Assembly (NCBI RefSeq): GCF_003590145.2 | Contig: NZ_CP060436.1 | Location: 3,167,001-3,231,000, forward strand | Direction of reading: 5' to 3' | DNA from: Pseudooceanicola algae | Lineage (GTDB): Bacteria; Pseudomonadota; Alphaproteobacteria; Rhodobacterales; Rhodobacteraceae | Length of the DNA stretch: 64,000 nt | Part shown: positions 27,642 to 37,561 of the stretch, piece after piece | How positions within the stretch are numbered: position 1 is the first letter of the stretch | Layout of the letters: the number at the start of each line of letters is the position of its first letter | Notes under the pieces: generated by a model | Database searches by the model: none | What the model saw: the letters and a program-made list of their open reading frames with translations, nothing else | What the model was told of the DNA's origin: nothing | Position numbers and translations under genes: made by a program

Positions 27642-28097
27642 ATGATCCTTGGAATCGGCACCGATCTGGCAAACATCGACCGTATCGCGAATACGCTCGA
27701 CCGTTTCGGGGATCGCTTCCGCAACCGGGTCTTCACCGATACCGAACAGGCCAAGGCCAGCCGCCGCAAGGATCAGCCGGGCACCTATGCCAAACGCTGG
27801 GCCGCCAAGGAGGCGTGCTCCAAGGCGCTTGGCACCGGGTTGCGCATGGGCATTGCCTGGCGCGACATGGCTGTCAGCAACCTCGAGACGGGCCAGCCCG
27901 TCATGCAGGTCACCGGCTGGGCCGCCGAACGTCTGGCCGCGATGACCCCGCCGGGGCACAGCGCCATCATCCACGTCACGCTGACAGACGATCATCCCTG
28001 GGCCCAGGCCTTCGTGGTGATCGAGGCGCGTCCCCTCGGCGCCCCCGACATGCCCGCCGTGCCGGTCCCCCCGGCGCCTCCGGTCGCGCCCGATTGA
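27642..28097 (+). CDS. acpS: Holo-[acyl-carrier-protein] synthase
   Basis: 151 residues. Magnesium-binding [12 protein letters not shown] and the PPTase motif [14 protein letters not shown] are intact. It transfers phosphopantetheine from CoA to acyl carrier protein. About 15 residues longer than usual owing to a C-terminal Pro/Val-rich tail ([15 protein letters not shown]) of unknown role. Ribosome site GGAG. Starts the acpS-lepB-rnc run. Confidence 0.95.
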   Translation: MILGIGTDLANIDRIANTLDRFGDRFRNRVFTDTEQAKASRRKDQPGTYAKRWAAKEACSKALGTGLRMGIAWRDMAVSNLETGQPVMQVTGWAAERLAAMTPPGHSAIIHVTLTDDHPWAQAFVVIEARPLGAPDMPAVPVPPAPPVAPD

Positions 28098-28211
28098 TCC
28101 TGCGCGGCTTGACTTTTCCCCTGGCCGACGCGCATGAAGCCTCTGTTGGCGGCCCCTTTCAGGGCCCGCGCTATCGGCAGGCATTTCGAGGCAGCAAGGG
28201 ATCGGCAGCAC

Positions 28212-29084
28212 ATGGCTGAAAAGGCGAAGACGGAAAGCGGCAATTTCCTGTGGGAAACGGCAAAGACGATCTTCTGGGCACTGCTGATCGCCGGAGTGTT
28301 CCGGGCCCTGTTCTTCCAGCCCTTCTGGATCCCTTCGGGGTCGATGAAAAGCACGCTGCTGGTCGGGGACTTCCTGTTCGTCAACAAGATGGCCTACGGC
28401 TATTCCTATGCCTCCTGCCCGTCGATCAAGCTCGGCCCGATCGACATCGACGCCGAAGACATCTGCGGATTTCTCGGTGATGGCGAAGACCGGTTCCTGG
28501 GCGGCGATCCCGTCCGCGGTGACGTGGTCGTCTTCCGTCATCCGGTGACCGGCGAAGACTATATCAAGCGGCTGATCGGTCTGCCCGGCGACGAGGTCCA
28601 GGTGATCGATTCCCTGCTTTATATCAACGGCGAACCGGTGAAGGTCGAAGACGGCGGCACCTTTGTCGAGACCTATGAACCCCAGGGCCGGCAGGGTCGT
28701 CCGCCGCTGTGCTCCAACGGGCCGGTGGGTCTGAACGGCGAATGCGCCAAGACCCGGATCATCGAGACCCTGCCCAATGGCGTCAGCCATGTCGCCCTCG
28801 ACATCCGCTATCAGCGCGCCGCCGATGACACCGGCGTCTACCATGTGCCCGAAGGCCATTACTTCTTCATGGGTGACAACCGCGACAATTCCACCGACAG
28901 CCGCTTTGCCCAAAGCGCGGGGGGTGTCGGCTTTGTTCCGGCGGCCAACCTGATCGGGCGCGCGGACCGGATCATGTTCTCTTCCGCCGGTCGGTCGCTG
29001 CTGTTCTTCTGGGATTGGCGCGGGGACCGGTATTTCCGGGCGATCCAGCGCAGCAAGGAACAATTGGAAGCCGAGGGCAGCTGA
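28212..29084 (+). CDS. lepB: Signal peptidase I
   Basis: 290 residues from MAEKAKTESG; the frame is open 26 codons earlier but without family support. One N-terminal anchor helix (about 17-35), catalytic serine in PSGSMKSTLL, catalytic lysine in DYIKRLIGLPGD, and box E GDNRDNSTDSR. An insertion with cysteines (YASCPSIKLGPID ... DICGFLGDGED) is typical of this group. It cleaves signal peptides on the periplasmic side of the inner membrane. Confidence 0.95.
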   Translation: MAEKAKTESGNFLWETAKTIFWALLIAGVFRALFFQPFWIPSGSMKSTLLVGDFLFVNKMAYGYSYASCPSIKLGPIDIDAEDICGFLGDGEDRFLGGDPVRGDVVVFRHPVTGEDYIKRLIGLPGDEVQVIDSLLYINGEPVKVEDGGTFVETYEPQGRQGRPPLCSNGPVGLNGECAKTRIIETLPNGVSHVALDIRYQRAADDTGVYHVPEGHYFFMGDNRDNSTDSRFAQSAGGVGFVPAANLIGRADRIMFSSAGRSLLFFWDWRGDRYFRAIQRSKEQLEAEGS

Positions 29085-29140
29085 GCCTTGCGCCGCCGTA
29101 AGGCGCGGTGGAATAATCGCAGGATGCCGGGAACCGACAG

Positions 29141-29830
29141 ATGAAGATTTCGCAGGAACTGAAAGCCTTTCAGGACCGGCTCGGACATGAATTTGTCCGG
29201 GCCGAACTGCTGTTGCGCGCGGTCACCCACAGCTCGGCCTCGACGCCCGTGCGCAGCGACAACCAGCGGCTGGAATTCCTTGGCGACCGGGTGCTGGGCC
29301 TCGTCATGGCCGAGGCGCTTCTGGCCGATGACGAAGAGGCCAGCGAAGGCAAGCTGGCGCCGCGGTTCAACGCCCTGGTGCGCAAGGAAACCTGCGCCGA
29401 CATCGCGCGCGAGATCGGTCTTGGCGATGTGCTGAAGCTGGGGCGGTCCGAACAGATCAGCGGCGGACGGCGCAAGCTGGCCCTGCTGGGCGACGCGATG
29501 GAGGCGGTGATTGCCGCCGTCTATCTGGATGCGGGGTTCGAAGCGGCGCGGGTCGTAATTCTGCGGCTTTGGGCGACGCGGGTCGAGACGGTCGAGGCGG
29601 ATGCGCGCGACGCCAAGACCTCGCTTCAGGAATGGGCGCAGGCCCGTGCCCTGCCGCCGCCTGCCTATGTGGAACTGGCGCGCTCCGGTCCCGATCACGC
29701 GCCGGTCTTCACCATCGCCGCCCGCCTTGTCAGCGGCGAGGAATCCAGCGCGCGGGCGACCTCCAAGCGGGCAGCGGAACAGGCGGCGGCCAAGGCGCTG
29801 CTGGATCAGCTTCTGAAAGACGACACGTGA
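29141..29830 (+). CDS. rnc: Ribonuclease III
   Basis: 229 residues. Catalytic domain with [18 protein letters not shown] (the RNase III signature) and [17 protein letters not shown]-terminal double-stranded RNA-binding domain ([17 protein letters not shown] ... [17 protein letters not shown]). It cuts double-stranded RNA in rRNA and mRNA processing. Normally directly before era; here a transporter gene lies between. Confidence 0.96.
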   Translation: MKISQELKAFQDRLGHEFVRAELLLRAVTHSSASTPVRSDNQRLEFLGDRVLGLVMAEALLADDEEASEGKLAPRFNALVRKETCADIAREIGLGDVLKLGRSEQISGGRRKLALLGDAMEAVIAAVYLDAGFEAARVVILRLWATRVETVEADARDAKTSLQEWAQARALPPPAYVELARSGPDHAPVFTIAARLVSGEESSARATSKRAAEQAAAKALLDQLLKDDT

Positions 29831-29866
29831 TCCTTGCTCTGTGTCCGTCGTGACGCGGGGTCTGGC

Positions 29867-30754
29867 GTGACGGACAACCTGCGCGGTGCGCTCTGGATGC
29901 TGCTGGCCATGGCCGGTTTCGCGGTCGAGGACATGCTGTTCAAGCTGATCACCCGCGACATATCCCCCGGCTTTGCCCTTGCGATTTTCGGCCTGTCGGG
30001 AATGGTTCTTTTTGCCGCCCTGTCGCGGCGCGCCGGCGAGCCGGTCTTGCACCCCCAGACCTTCCGGCCGCGCCTGCTGCTGCGTTCGGGGTTCGAGATC
30101 GCGGGGCGCTTGTTCTTTGCGCTGGCGCTGGCCTATACGCCGCTGTCCAGCACGGCGGCGATCCTGCAGGCCTCGCCGCTGGTGGTGACCTTCGGTGCGG
30201 CGCTGTTTCTGGGCGAAAAGGTCGGGATGCGGCGCTGGACGGCGATGGCCATGGGGCTGGCCGGTGTCCTGCTGATCCTGAAACCGACGCCCGAGGCCTT
30301 TCGCCTGGATGCGCTGCTGGCGCTGGCGGCGATGATCGGCTTTTCCGGGCGCGATCTGGCCACCCGCGCCGCGCCGCAGGGGGTGTCGCGCTGGCAGCTT
30401 GGCACGCTGGGGTTCGCGGTGCTGCTGATCGCGGGCACGATCCTGATGCTGACCACGGGCGTGCCGGGCCATCTGCCGCAGCCTGCGACCTGGGGTCTGC
30501 TGGCTGCGGAAACGCTGTTCGGGGTGCTGGCCTATACCGCGCTGACGCTGGCGATACAGACGGGCGAAATCTCGGTCGTGGCGCCGTTCCGGTATCTGCG
30601 GCTGCTGGTGGCGCTGCTGTTCGCCTATTTCCTGTTCGGTGAGCGGCCCGATCTGTGGACCCTGGCCGGGGCGGTGCTGATCGTCGGCAGCGGCATCTAT
30701 ACCCTGCTGCGCAGTGGCCGCGTGGCGTCGCCCCCGCCCCCGACGCGGCCCTGA
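29867..30754 (+). CDS. EamA/DMT-family transporter
   Basis: 295 residues from the GTG of VTDNLRGALWMLL; a TTG at 29834 would add eleven residues lacking hydrophobic character. About ten membrane helices and two EamA repeats (FALALAYTPLSSTAAILQASPLVVTFGAALFLGEK; TGEISVVAPFRYLRLLVALLFAYFLFGE). RhaT/YdcZ-like exporter or importer of small metabolites; substrate unknown. Sits between rnc and era on the same strand, an insertion in a normally tight pair. Confidence 0.88.
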   Translation: MTDNLRGALWMLLAMAGFAVEDMLFKLITRDISPGFALAIFGLSGMVLFAALSRRAGEPVLHPQTFRPRLLLRSGFEIAGRLFFALALAYTPLSSTAAILQASPLVVTFGAALFLGEKVGMRRWTAMAMGLAGVLLILKPTPEAFRLDALLALAAMIGFSGRDLATRAAPQGVSRWQLGTLGFAVLLIAGTILMLTTGVPGHLPQPATWGLLAAETLFGVLAYTALTLAIQTGEISVVAPFRYLRLLVALLFAYFLFGERPDLWTLAGAVLIVGSGIYTLLRSGRVASPPPPTRP

Positions 30755-30865
30755 ATTGTCCCGATCCGGCCCATCAGCGCCTGTTGGCGCATCTGGACCG
30801 AGACAGGGCTGGCGCAGCAGGGTAAACTGCCCTAAGAGGCGCTCTTCTGTTGCAAGGATCCCCCC

Positions 30866-31771
30866 ATGAGCACACGTGCAGGCTTTGTTGCCCTGATCGG
30901 CGAACCCAATGCCGGTAAATCGACCCTGCTGAACCGGATGGTCGGGGCCAAGGTCTCGATCGTGACCCACAAGGTGCAGACGACCCGCGCCCGGATCCGG
31001 GGTGTGGCGATGCAGGGCGACAGCCAGATCGTCTTTGTCGATACGCCCGGTCTGTTTCAGCCCAAGCGGCGGCTGGATCGCGCCATGGTCGCGGCGGCTT
31101 GGGGTGGGGCGGCTGATGCCGATGTGGTGGTCCTGCTGATCGAAGCGCACCGCGGCATTTCCGAAGGGGTCGAAAAGATCCTCGAGGCGCTGCGCGAGAT
31201 GAAGGGCAAACGCCGCGTGGCACTGGCGATCAACAAGATCGACCGGGTCGAATCGCCGGTCCTTCTGGGCCTGTCCAAGGACATGAACGAGCGCTACGAT
31301 TTCACCGAGACCTTCATGATTTCGGCCGAAAAGGGCTTTGGCGTCCAGGCGCTGCGCGACTGGCTGGCGGCCGAGGTCCCCGAAGGGCCGTGGCTGTATC
31401 CCGAGGACCAGATCGCCGATCTGCCGATGCGCATGATTGCCGCCGAGATGACCCGCGAAAAGCTGACCCTGCGGTTGCACCAGGAACTGCCCTACCAACT
31501 GACCGTGGAAACGGAACACTGGGAAGAACGCGACGACGGCTCGGCCCGGATCGATCAGATGATCTATGTCGCGCGGGATGGCCACAAGGGCATCGTACTG
31601 GGCAAGAAGGGCGAGACGATCAAGGCGATCTCGACCTCGGCGCGTCAGGAGATGGAAGAATTCCTTGGCCGCCGCGTCCACCTGTTCCTGCAGGTGAAGG
31701 TGCGGGAGAACTGGCTGGAAGAGGCCGAGCGCTATTCCGAGATGGGCCTTAATTTCAAGGACGGCAACTAG
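30866..31771 (+). CDS. era: GTPase Era
   Basis: 301 residues. G1 GEPNAGKSTLLN, G3 DTPGLFQPKRRLD, G4 NKID, and a C-terminal KH domain (IVLGKKGETIKAISTSARQEMEEFLG). It binds the 3' end of 16S rRNA and checks 30S maturation. DUF1491 follows 70 bp later; the gap contains GC-rich hairpins such as GCGCC/GGCGC without a T-run. Confidence 0.96.
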   Translation: MSTRAGFVALIGEPNAGKSTLLNRMVGAKVSIVTHKVQTTRARIRGVAMQGDSQIVFVDTPGLFQPKRRLDRAMVAAAWGGAADADVVVLLIEAHRGISEGVEKILEALREMKGKRRVALAINKIDRVESPVLLGLSKDMNERYDFTETFMISAEKGFGVQALRDWLAAEVPEGPWLYPEDQIADLPMRMIAAEMTREKLTLRLHQELPYQLTVETEHWEERDDGSARIDQMIYVARDGHKGIVLGKKGETIKAISTSARQEMEEFLGRRVHLFLQVKVRENWLEEAERYSEMGLNFKDGN

Positions 31772-31841
31772 GGCGCCGCCCGGCGCTCGCCCCCCCTTTG
31801 CGGGGGCACCTTGCCCCGCCCGCCGTCCCACGAGGATCGCC

Positions 31842-32171
31842 ATGCGCCTGACCGCTGAAATCTGGGTGTCGGCCTATCTGACCCGGCTGCGACTGTCCGA
31901 TATCCCGGCCTTCGTTGTCGCCCATGGCGATGACACCGGCGGCGCGGTGCTGGTCAAGCTGAACACCCTGAATGGGGAGGCGGTGCTGTTCCAGCGCAGT
32001 TTCGACATCCTCAGCGGGGATCGCAAATGGATCGAACTGGCGGCGGGCGTCGAAGCGGATGTCGATGCCGCGATAAGCCGACAGCGCGGCTTTGACCCCG
32101 ATCTCTGGGTGATCGAGGTCGAGGACCGGCAGGGCCGCCACCTGCTGGATGAACCGGGTCTGGCAGACTGA
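31842..32171 (+). CDS. DUF1491 protein
   Basis: 109 residues, GAGGA ribosome site. Matches DUF1491, an alphaproteobacterial family of unknown function, by LTAEIWVSAYLTRLR, GAVLVKLNTLNGEAVLFQR and FDPDLWVIEVEDRQGRHLLDE. Small, soluble, acidic. In this order it lies between era and recO; here a convergent membrane-protein gene separates it from recO. Confidence 0.88.
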   Translation: MRLTAEIWVSAYLTRLRLSDIPAFVVAHGDDTGGAVLVKLNTLNGEAVLFQRSFDILSGDRKWIELAAGVEADVDAAISRQRGFDPDLWVIEVEDRQGRHLLDEPGLAD

Positions 32172-32183
32172 CGCCTTGCGGGA

Positions 32184-32822
32184 TCAGCGGCGCAGCATCC
32201 GGGCGATAGCGACCAGCACCAGCCCGGCGACAAAGAACGCGAGGCCGATGATCCCCGACCAGATCGTCACCCCATCCCAGCCGACATCCATCGGATCGAG
32301 GAAGAAATAGGGATATTTCCCATCCGCATGTCCCCGCGCCAGCACATACAGGATATAGATCAGCGGCCAGGCCAGCCAGGTCAGCGCCGAGCCCGGTGAC
32401 AGCCGGGCCTTGGGAGCGAAGGCCAGCCACCAGAGCAATGTCAGCACCGGCACCACGCTGTGCAGCCCCAGATCGGCCCAGAAGGCCAGACCGGTCAGCG
32501 GCCGCGCCAGCAGCACATGATAGACCAGCCCGGTGATCGCGATCCAGGTCGTCATCCCGCCCAGCCAGCCACCCCAGGCCATGCGCCGCGACAGGGTCAT
32601 GCCCGCGAATGTCACGAAGACGAGAGCGTTGGTCAGGATGGTGAAATACCGGGCATGGCGCCACAGGATCGCCACCAGGGCCTGATCAGGATCGGCCAGA
32701 ACCGAATCGACGATTTCCAGTATCAGCGCCCCAGCTGCTGCCAGCGCGGCCAGGGCAGCAAGGGATCGCGCGAGCGGGGACAGGGACCTAGAACGAAATT
32801 CCATGGCCGCAGGCTGAGCCAT
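32184..32822 (-). CDS. Pr6Pr-family membrane protein
   Basis: 212 residues from [13 protein letters not shown], with GGAG upstream; the longer frame would run through the recO start. Six hydrophobic segments and the family patterns [25 protein letters not shown] and [10 protein letters not shown]. The Pr6Pr family (FAR-17a/AIG1-like fold) is of unknown function in bacteria. The start lies 36 bp from the divergent recO start, so the promoters overlap. Confidence 0.85.
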   Translation of the reverse strand: MAQPAAMEFRSRSLSPLARSLAALAALAAAGALILEIVDSVLADPDQALVAILWRHARYFTILTNALVFVTFAGMTLSRRMAWGGWLGGMTTWIAITGLVYHVLLARPLTGLAFWADLGLHSVVPVLTLLWWLAFAPKARLSPGSALTWLAWPLIYILYVLARGHADGKYPYFFLDPMDVGWDGVTIWSGIIGLAFFVAGLVLVAIARMLRR

Positions 32823-32858
32823 CTTGCACTGCTCCGCAAGTCGATGGATTGTCAGCGG

Positions 32859-33593
32859 ATGGACTGGCGCGAAGACGGAATTCTTCTGGCTCTGCGGCGA
32901 CATGGCGAAAGCGCGGCGATCATCGAGGTCTTCACGCCCGGCCATGGCCGACATGCCGGAATCGTGCGCGGCGGGGCGTCGCGCAGGCTGGCGCCGATGT
33001 TGCAGCCGGGGGCGCAGCTTGACCTGGCCTGGCGCGCCCGGTTGGAAGAACACCTTGGGTATTTCGCAGTCGAGCCGCGCCGGTCGCGTATGGATCATCT
33101 CGGCAACCGGCTGGCGCTGGCGGGGCTGAATGCCGTCACCGGGCTGCTGGTCTTCTGCCTGCCCGAACGGGCGCCCTATCCGGGGCTTTATCACCAGACG
33201 GAACAGCTGCTGGACCTGATGGGGCAGGACGACCTATGGCCGCTGGCCTACCTGGGCTGGGAACAGCGCCTGCTTGAGGAAACGGGGTTCGGCCTTGATC
33301 TGGGCAGCTGTGCCGTCACCGGCGCACGAGAAGGGCTGGAACTGGTCTCTCCCCGGACCGGGCGGGCGGTGACGCGGGCCGGAGCAGGGGACTATGCCGA
33401 CCGCCTGTTGCCGCTGCCGCCCTGCATGCTGGGGCAGGGGGCGGCAACGGATGCGGATGTGTTCGAGGCGCTTGAGGTGACAGGGCACTTCCTTCGCAAC
33501 CATCTGGCGCCGGAACTGGGCAGCAAACCATTGCCGGATGCGCGTCAGAGGCTGATCGACCTGATCGCCCGGCGGGCTGCCGCCGGGACCTGA
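32859..33593 (+). CDS. recO: DNA repair protein RecO
   Basis: 244 residues from [17 protein letters not shown], the usual RecO start; an ATG five codons earlier is possible. N-terminal OB fold, helical C-terminal part with [12 protein letters not shown] and [23 protein letters not shown]. The four-cysteine zinc site known from some RecO proteins is reduced to single cysteines (GSCAVTG, PPCMLG). It helps RecR load RecA on SSB-coated DNA. Confidence 0.93.
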   Translation: MDWREDGILLALRRHGESAAIIEVFTPGHGRHAGIVRGGASRRLAPMLQPGAQLDLAWRARLEEHLGYFAVEPRRSRMDHLGNRLALAGLNAVTGLLVFCLPERAPYPGLYHQTEQLLDLMGQDDLWPLAYLGWEQRLLEETGFGLDLGSCAVTGAREGLELVSPRTGRAVTRAGAGDYADRLLPLPPCMLGQGAATDADVFEALEVTGHFLRNHLAPELGSKPLPDARQRLIDLIARRAAAGT

Positions 33594-33598
33594 ACCGC

Positions 33599-34126
33599 CT
33601 ATTCTCCGGTCGCAAGCCGGGCAAAGCCAAGCCGGATACCCGGCCCTTCCAGCCCCAGCCTGTCCTTTCCCGGATCAACCGTGGTCACCCGGTTCAGCGC
33701 CGCGAAAAAGGCGGTCTCGGCGGGGAGGTCCGGACAACCCTTTCGGGTCGAAAAGACCCCGTAGATGCGAAAGTCCTGCCCGACCCCGGTCCAGCTGCCA
33801 CCGTAGTTGTTGCAGGGCGCGACGCCATGCAGCCGGCCTTCTTCCGCAATGATCAAGGTGGCACGCCCGGCGTCGGGCACGGTCGCGCCATTGAGGCTGT
33901 GCAATTGCCAGGTGGTCTCGGGGTCGATCGGAGTTTCCTCGCGACAGGCGCTCAGCAGCGCCAGGGTCAGGACCGGTGCCGCCAGCGGCAGTCGCCGGGG
34001 AATGGTCGCGATGGCACGCCGCAGGGAGGTCCGGCCGCCCCCTTCCCACCAGAGGCAGAGGGCGAAAGCGGCGCGTTTAGCGCAGCGCCAGGACAAGATC
34101 CACCAGGGTATCCAGGGCCGTCTCAT
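33599..34126 (-). CDS. META-domain lipoprotein (start uncertain)
   Basis: 175 residues if the ATG at 34126 is used, overlapping the 3' end of the TetR gene by 50 bases. A lipobox (TLALLSAC, cysteine at 61) is clear but lies unusually far in, and no ATG, GTG or TTG is visible at a suitable distance before it. The real start may be a rare codon near RRAIATIPRRLPLAAPVL. The mature part is a META/HslJ domain (TWQLHSLNGATVPDAGRATLIIAEEGRLHGVAPCNNYGG), probably attached to the envelope. Confidence 0.75.
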   Translation of the reverse strand: MRRPWIPWWILSWRCAKRAAFALCLWWEGGGRTSLRRAIATIPRRLPLAAPVLTLALLSACREETPIDPETTWQLHSLNGATVPDAGRATLIIAEEGRLHGVAPCNNYGGSWTGVGQDFRIYGVFSTRKGCPDLPAETAFFAALNRVTTVDPGKDRLGLEGPGIRLGFARLATGE

Positions 34127-34610
34127 TTTCGGGGGTGCCGCCTTCGCCGATCTGCACGATGCCGATCTGTGCGCCGTAAAGCATCCGGGCGATATCGGGA
34201 TTGGTCACGCCGATCTGACGCAGGATGTCTTGCAAATAGCTGAGCCGGCGCGCATCGATATCCGCAAGGGTCGCCGCCGCATTGGCATCGGTCCGCGCCC
34301 AGGCCCGCAGGGCGGTTTCCGCTGCCATGTCGCCGGTAAAGCCATTGCGCATGATCTCGTGCAGTCGCGCCACCGATTGCCGCTTGTCCGACGGCATCTC
34401 GTGGTCGGCGCTGGCCATGCGACCCCAGAAATCCAGCAGCGCCTTGCGATAGGCGGGTACATCCGCGAAATGCCAGTAGAAGGATCCCTTGGTCGTGCCC
34501 AGTTCGCGCGCGAGGGGTTCTGCCTTCAACGCCTCCGGCCCGGCCACAGCGAGGGCCTGAAGACCGGCATTCAGCCAGTCATCCGGGGAAAGGCGAGGTT
34601 TGCGACTCAT
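34077..34610 (-). CDS. TetR-family transcriptional regulator
   Basis: 177 residues from MSRKPRLSPDDWLNAGLQAL; the 31 codons before it are open but not conserved in kind. N-terminal TetR helix-turn-helix with LARELGTTKGSFYWHFADVPAYRKALLDFW, then an all-helical ligand domain. A 13-bp palindrome touches its start codon, suggesting autorepression. The overlapping lipoprotein gene downstream is likely co-transcribed. Ligand unknown. Confidence 0.88.
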   Translation of the reverse strand: MSRKPRLSPDDWLNAGLQALAVAGPEALKAEPLARELGTTKGSFYWHFADVPAYRKALLDFWGRMASADHEMPSDKRQSVARLHEIMRNGFTGDMAAETALRAWARTDANAAATLADIDARRLSYLQDILRQIGVTNPDIARMLYGAQIGIVQIGEGGTPENETALDTLVDLVLALR

Positions 34611-34622
34611 ATGGAAACCATA
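34610..34622. promoter_or_regulatory. Palindrome at the tetR start
   Basis: TATGG-AAA-CCATA, perfect arms, adjoining the tetR start codon. Candidate operator for its own product. Confidence 0.45.
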
Positions 34623-34816
34623 CGTGAGTCGCTGCAGCGCAGCAACGCACCGGGGCGGATCCGTGCCGATCAAGGGCACGGTGACGGCGGTTTGACGCCA
34701 CACGGGCGAACCAATGCCTTGCGACGTGCGCTAAAGGCGAGGGCCCCGCCCTGAAGCTTGATCTGGCGCCGGAAAGGCGCAGGTCGGGCTGACGTCAGGC
34801 GGGGTCCTGCGAAGGG

Positions 34817-35509
34817 TCAGGCAGGGTCCGTGATCCGCAGGGAAATCGGCTCCAGCCCGTCGATCCGGCCTTCGATCAGATCGCCGGGTTGCACCGGCCC
34901 GACGCCTTCGGGGGTGCCGGTCATGATCACGTCGCCCGCCCCAAGGTGATAATACCCCGACAGGTCGCAAAGCACGGCCGCCACGTCGTGCAGCATCAGG
35001 TCCAGGGTCGAATCCTGCTTCATCGTGCCATTCTGCGTCAGGCTGATGCGTTGCGCGGCGACCGTGCCGAAATCCGCAGCCTTGGTGGCCGGCGCGAAGA
35101 CGGCCGAGTTTTCGACATCCTTGCCCAGATCCCAGGGACGCTGCTTTTTCCGCTCGCGGATCTGCAGATCGCGCCGGGTCATGTCCAGAGCGCAGCCATA
35201 GGCATAGATCGCGGCGACCGCCTCTTCGCGGGTCGCACGGAACAGGGGGGCCTTCAGGTAGACGGCGAGTTCCAGTTCGAAATGGTAGCTTTCGGTATTG
35301 GGCGGATAGGGCGTTTCGGCGCCGCTCAGCACGGCCGAGGCCGGGGATTTGGTGAAATAGAAGGGGGCCTCCAGATCCGGTTCGAAACCGTATTCCCGCG
35401 CATGGGCGGCGTAGTTGCGCCCGACGCAGAAGATCCGCCGCAGCGGATAGGTGTCGCTTTCCCCGATGATCGGGACTTCGGGCAGGGGGGGGAGGTCGAA
35501 CATGCTCAT
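34817..35509 (-). CDS. Fumarylacetoacetate hydrolase-family protein
   Basis: 230 residues. FAH fold: [36 protein letters not shown] (metal-binding glutamates) and [19 protein letters not shown]. The family includes acylpyruvases, oxaloacetate decarboxylases and hydrolases of aromatic catabolism; the short form resembles FAHD1/YcgM acylpyruvate hydrolases. Divergent from ade. Confidence 0.87.
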   Translation of the reverse strand: MSMFDLPPLPEVPIIGESDTYPLRRIFCVGRNYAAHAREYGFEPDLEAPFYFTKSPASAVLSGAETPYPPNTESYHFELELAVYLKAPLFRATREEAVAAIYAYGCALDMTRRDLQIRERKKQRPWDLGKDVENSAVFAPATKAADFGTVAAQRISLTQNGTMKQDSTLDLMLHDVAAVLCDLSGYYHLGAGDVIMTGTPEGVGPVQPGDLIEGRIDGLEPISLRITDPA

Positions 35510-35668
35510 GAATGGCTCCGGTTCTGTGACGAATCATCGATACGCCCCGCGTGGCGCCGGGGCAAGATATCCGGCGGTCCGCAGGCGGGGGCAGATCGGA
35601 ACAAGTCAACTGGACATGGCCGGGCCTTCGGGCTTTGCTGGCGCCGTGTGAACCCGAAGGAGACCGTC

Positions 35669-37369
35669 ATGCAGTCAAGATCCCTATCCCAGATGATTTC
35701 GCAGGGGCATGGCGATCAACCCGCCGACCTCGTGCTGCGCGGAGGGCGGGTGCTCGACGTGGTGACAGGCGCGCTGCTGGACGGCGACGTGGCGATCTGT
35801 GGGGGCCGGATCGTCGGCATCATGGCGGGTTACGAGGGCACCGAGGTGATCGACGTGACCGGCAAGATCCTGGTGCCGGGCTTCATCGACACGCATCTGC
35901 ATATCGAAAGCTCGATGGTCACGCCGCATGAATTCGACCGCTGCGTCGGCCCGCGCGGCGTCACCACCGCGATCTGCGACCCGCATGAGATCGCCAATGT
36001 AATCGGTGTGCCGGGGATCGAATATTTCCTGTCCTGTGCCTCGGAAACGGTGATGGACATCCGGGTCAACCTCTCCTCCTGCGTGCCCTCCAGCCACATG
36101 GAAACCGCCGGCGCCCGGATCGAGGCCGAGGATCTGAAACCCCTGATGGGTCACCCTCAGGGTATCGGCCTGGCCGAGTTCATGAATTACCCCGGCGTGA
36201 TCTTCCAGGACCCCGGCTGCATGGCCAAGCTGGAGCTGTTTCGCGGTCAGCACATCGACGGCCACTGCCCGCAACTGGTCGGCAAGGGGCTGAACGCCTA
36301 TATCAGCGCCGGTATCCGCACCGAACACGAGGCCACGACCGCCGAGGAGGCGCGCGAAAAGCTGCAAAAAGGCATGCGGGTGCTGATCCGCGAAGGCTCG
36401 GTCTCAAAGGACATGGTGGCCTTGCAGCCGCTGCTGACCGATCTGACCAGTGCCTACATGTGCCTGTGCACGGACGACCGCAACCCGCTGGATATCGGCG
36501 AACACGGCCACCTTGATTTCATGATCCGGGAGTTGATCGCCATGGGCTGCCCCGCGACGGCTGTCTACCGCGCCGCCAGCCTCTCGGCGGCCGAAGCCTT
36601 CGGCCTCAAGGATCGCGGCCAGATTGCACCGGGCAAGCGGGCCGATATCGTGGTGCTTGACGATCTGGCGACCTGCCATGCCGAACTGGTGATGTGCGGC
36701 GGGGTCGTCAGCGGCGAGGCGGCCTTTGCCGCCCGCAATATCACTCCGCCGGTGGGGCGCAACTCGGTCAAGGCGCCGGTGGTAAGCGCGGCCAGTTTCC
36801 GCACTGCGGCCAACCGCGAGGAAACCGACGTGATCGGCATCCTCGAGGGCAAGATCATCACCGAACACCTGAAGGAGGAAATCCCGATCGTCGACGGCGA
36901 CAAGCGACCCGACCCGGCGCGCGACCTGGTGAAGATCGCCGTGGTCGAACGCCATGGCATCAACGGCAATATCGCGTCCGGCTTCGTGAAGGGCTTCGGG
37001 CTGAAACGCGGGGCCATCGCCTCGACCGTCTGTCATGATCACCACAACATCGCCTGCGTCGGCGTGGACTACGACGACATGGCGCTGGCCGCGAACCGGC
37101 TGGGCGAGATCGAAGGCGGTTTCGTCGTGGTCGAGGGCGGCAAGGTGCGCGCCGAACTGCCCCTGCCGGTCGCCGGCTTGATGAGCATGGAACCCTTCGA
37201 GGTCGTGCACGAGGCGCTGATCCATCTGCGCGCCGCAGCCAGGACCCTGAATGTCACACTGGAAGAGCCCTTCCTGCAACTTGCCTTCCTTGCCCTGCCG
37301 GTGATCCCTGCGTTGAAGATCACCGATCGGGGAATGGTCGACGTGGTGAAATTCGAAATCATCTCCTGA
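35669..37369 (+). CDS. ade: Adenine deaminase
   Basis: 566 residues from [15 protein letters not shown], with GAAGGAGA before it; the longer open frame is antisense to the FAH gene. Amidohydrolase with [33 protein letters not shown], and C-terminal [18 protein letters not shown], all typical of AdeC. It deaminates adenine to hypoxanthine in purine salvage. Convergent with alkB across paired repeat elements. Confidence 0.95.
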   Translation: MQSRSLSQMISQGHGDQPADLVLRGGRVLDVVTGALLDGDVAICGGRIVGIMAGYEGTEVIDVTGKILVPGFIDTHLHIESSMVTPHEFDRCVGPRGVTTAICDPHEIANVIGVPGIEYFLSCASETVMDIRVNLSSCVPSSHMETAGARIEAEDLKPLMGHPQGIGLAEFMNYPGVIFQDPGCMAKLELFRGQHIDGHCPQLVGKGLNAYISAGIRTEHEATTAEEAREKLQKGMRVLIREGSVSKDMVALQPLLTDLTSAYMCLCTDDRNPLDIGEHGHLDFMIRELIAMGCPATAVYRAASLSAAEAFGLKDRGQIAPGKRADIVVLDDLATCHAELVMCGGVVSGEAAFAARNITPPVGRNSVKAPVVSAASFRTAANREETDVIGILEGKIITEHLKEEIPIVDGDKRPDPARDLVKIAVVERHGINGNIASGFVKGFGLKRGAIASTVCHDHHNIACVGVDYDDMALAANRLGEIEGGFVVVEGGKVRAELPLPVAGLMSMEPFEVVHEALIHLRAAARTLNVTLEEPFLQLAFLALPVIPALKITDRGMVDVVKFEIIS

Positions 37370-37419
37370 CGAGGGAGATGCAAGGGCCTGCACGCCTGCT
37401 CTCTGGGGAGACCGGGCTT

Positions 37420-37479
37420 GGGGGCTCTGCCCCCCTCCGCCGCCGGCGGAGCCCCCCGGGATATTTGGAACAGGGAAAC
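37420..37479 (+). repeat. Dispersed hairpin element, copy 7
   Basis: GGGGGC-TCT-GCCCCC, second hairpin CTCCGCC/GGCGGAG, CCCCCCGG, tail GATATTTGGAACAGGGAAAC. It follows ade and faces copy 8 with 18 bp between tails; 18 of 20 tail positions pair. Confidence 0.82.
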
Positions 37480-37497
37480 AATCGGAGGACTCATCGG

Positions 37498-37557
37498 GTT
37501 TCCCTGTCGCAAATATCCTGGGGGAGGCGCTCGCAGAGCGGCGGGGGCAAAGCCCCC
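37498..37557 (-). repeat. Dispersed hairpin element, copy 8
   Basis: On the minus strand: GGGGGC-AAA-GCCCCC five bases after the alkB stop, second hairpin CGCTC/GAGCG, CCCCCAG, tail GATATTTGCGACAGGGAAAC. Pairs with copy 7; together a likely bidirectional terminator. Confidence 0.82.
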
Positions 37558-37561
37558 TGTT

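Noticed and set aside
28859-31843. 994-codon open frame on the minus strand
   Set aside because: Antisense to lepB, rnc, the EamA transporter and era, all well supported; composition is a GC-rich shadow.
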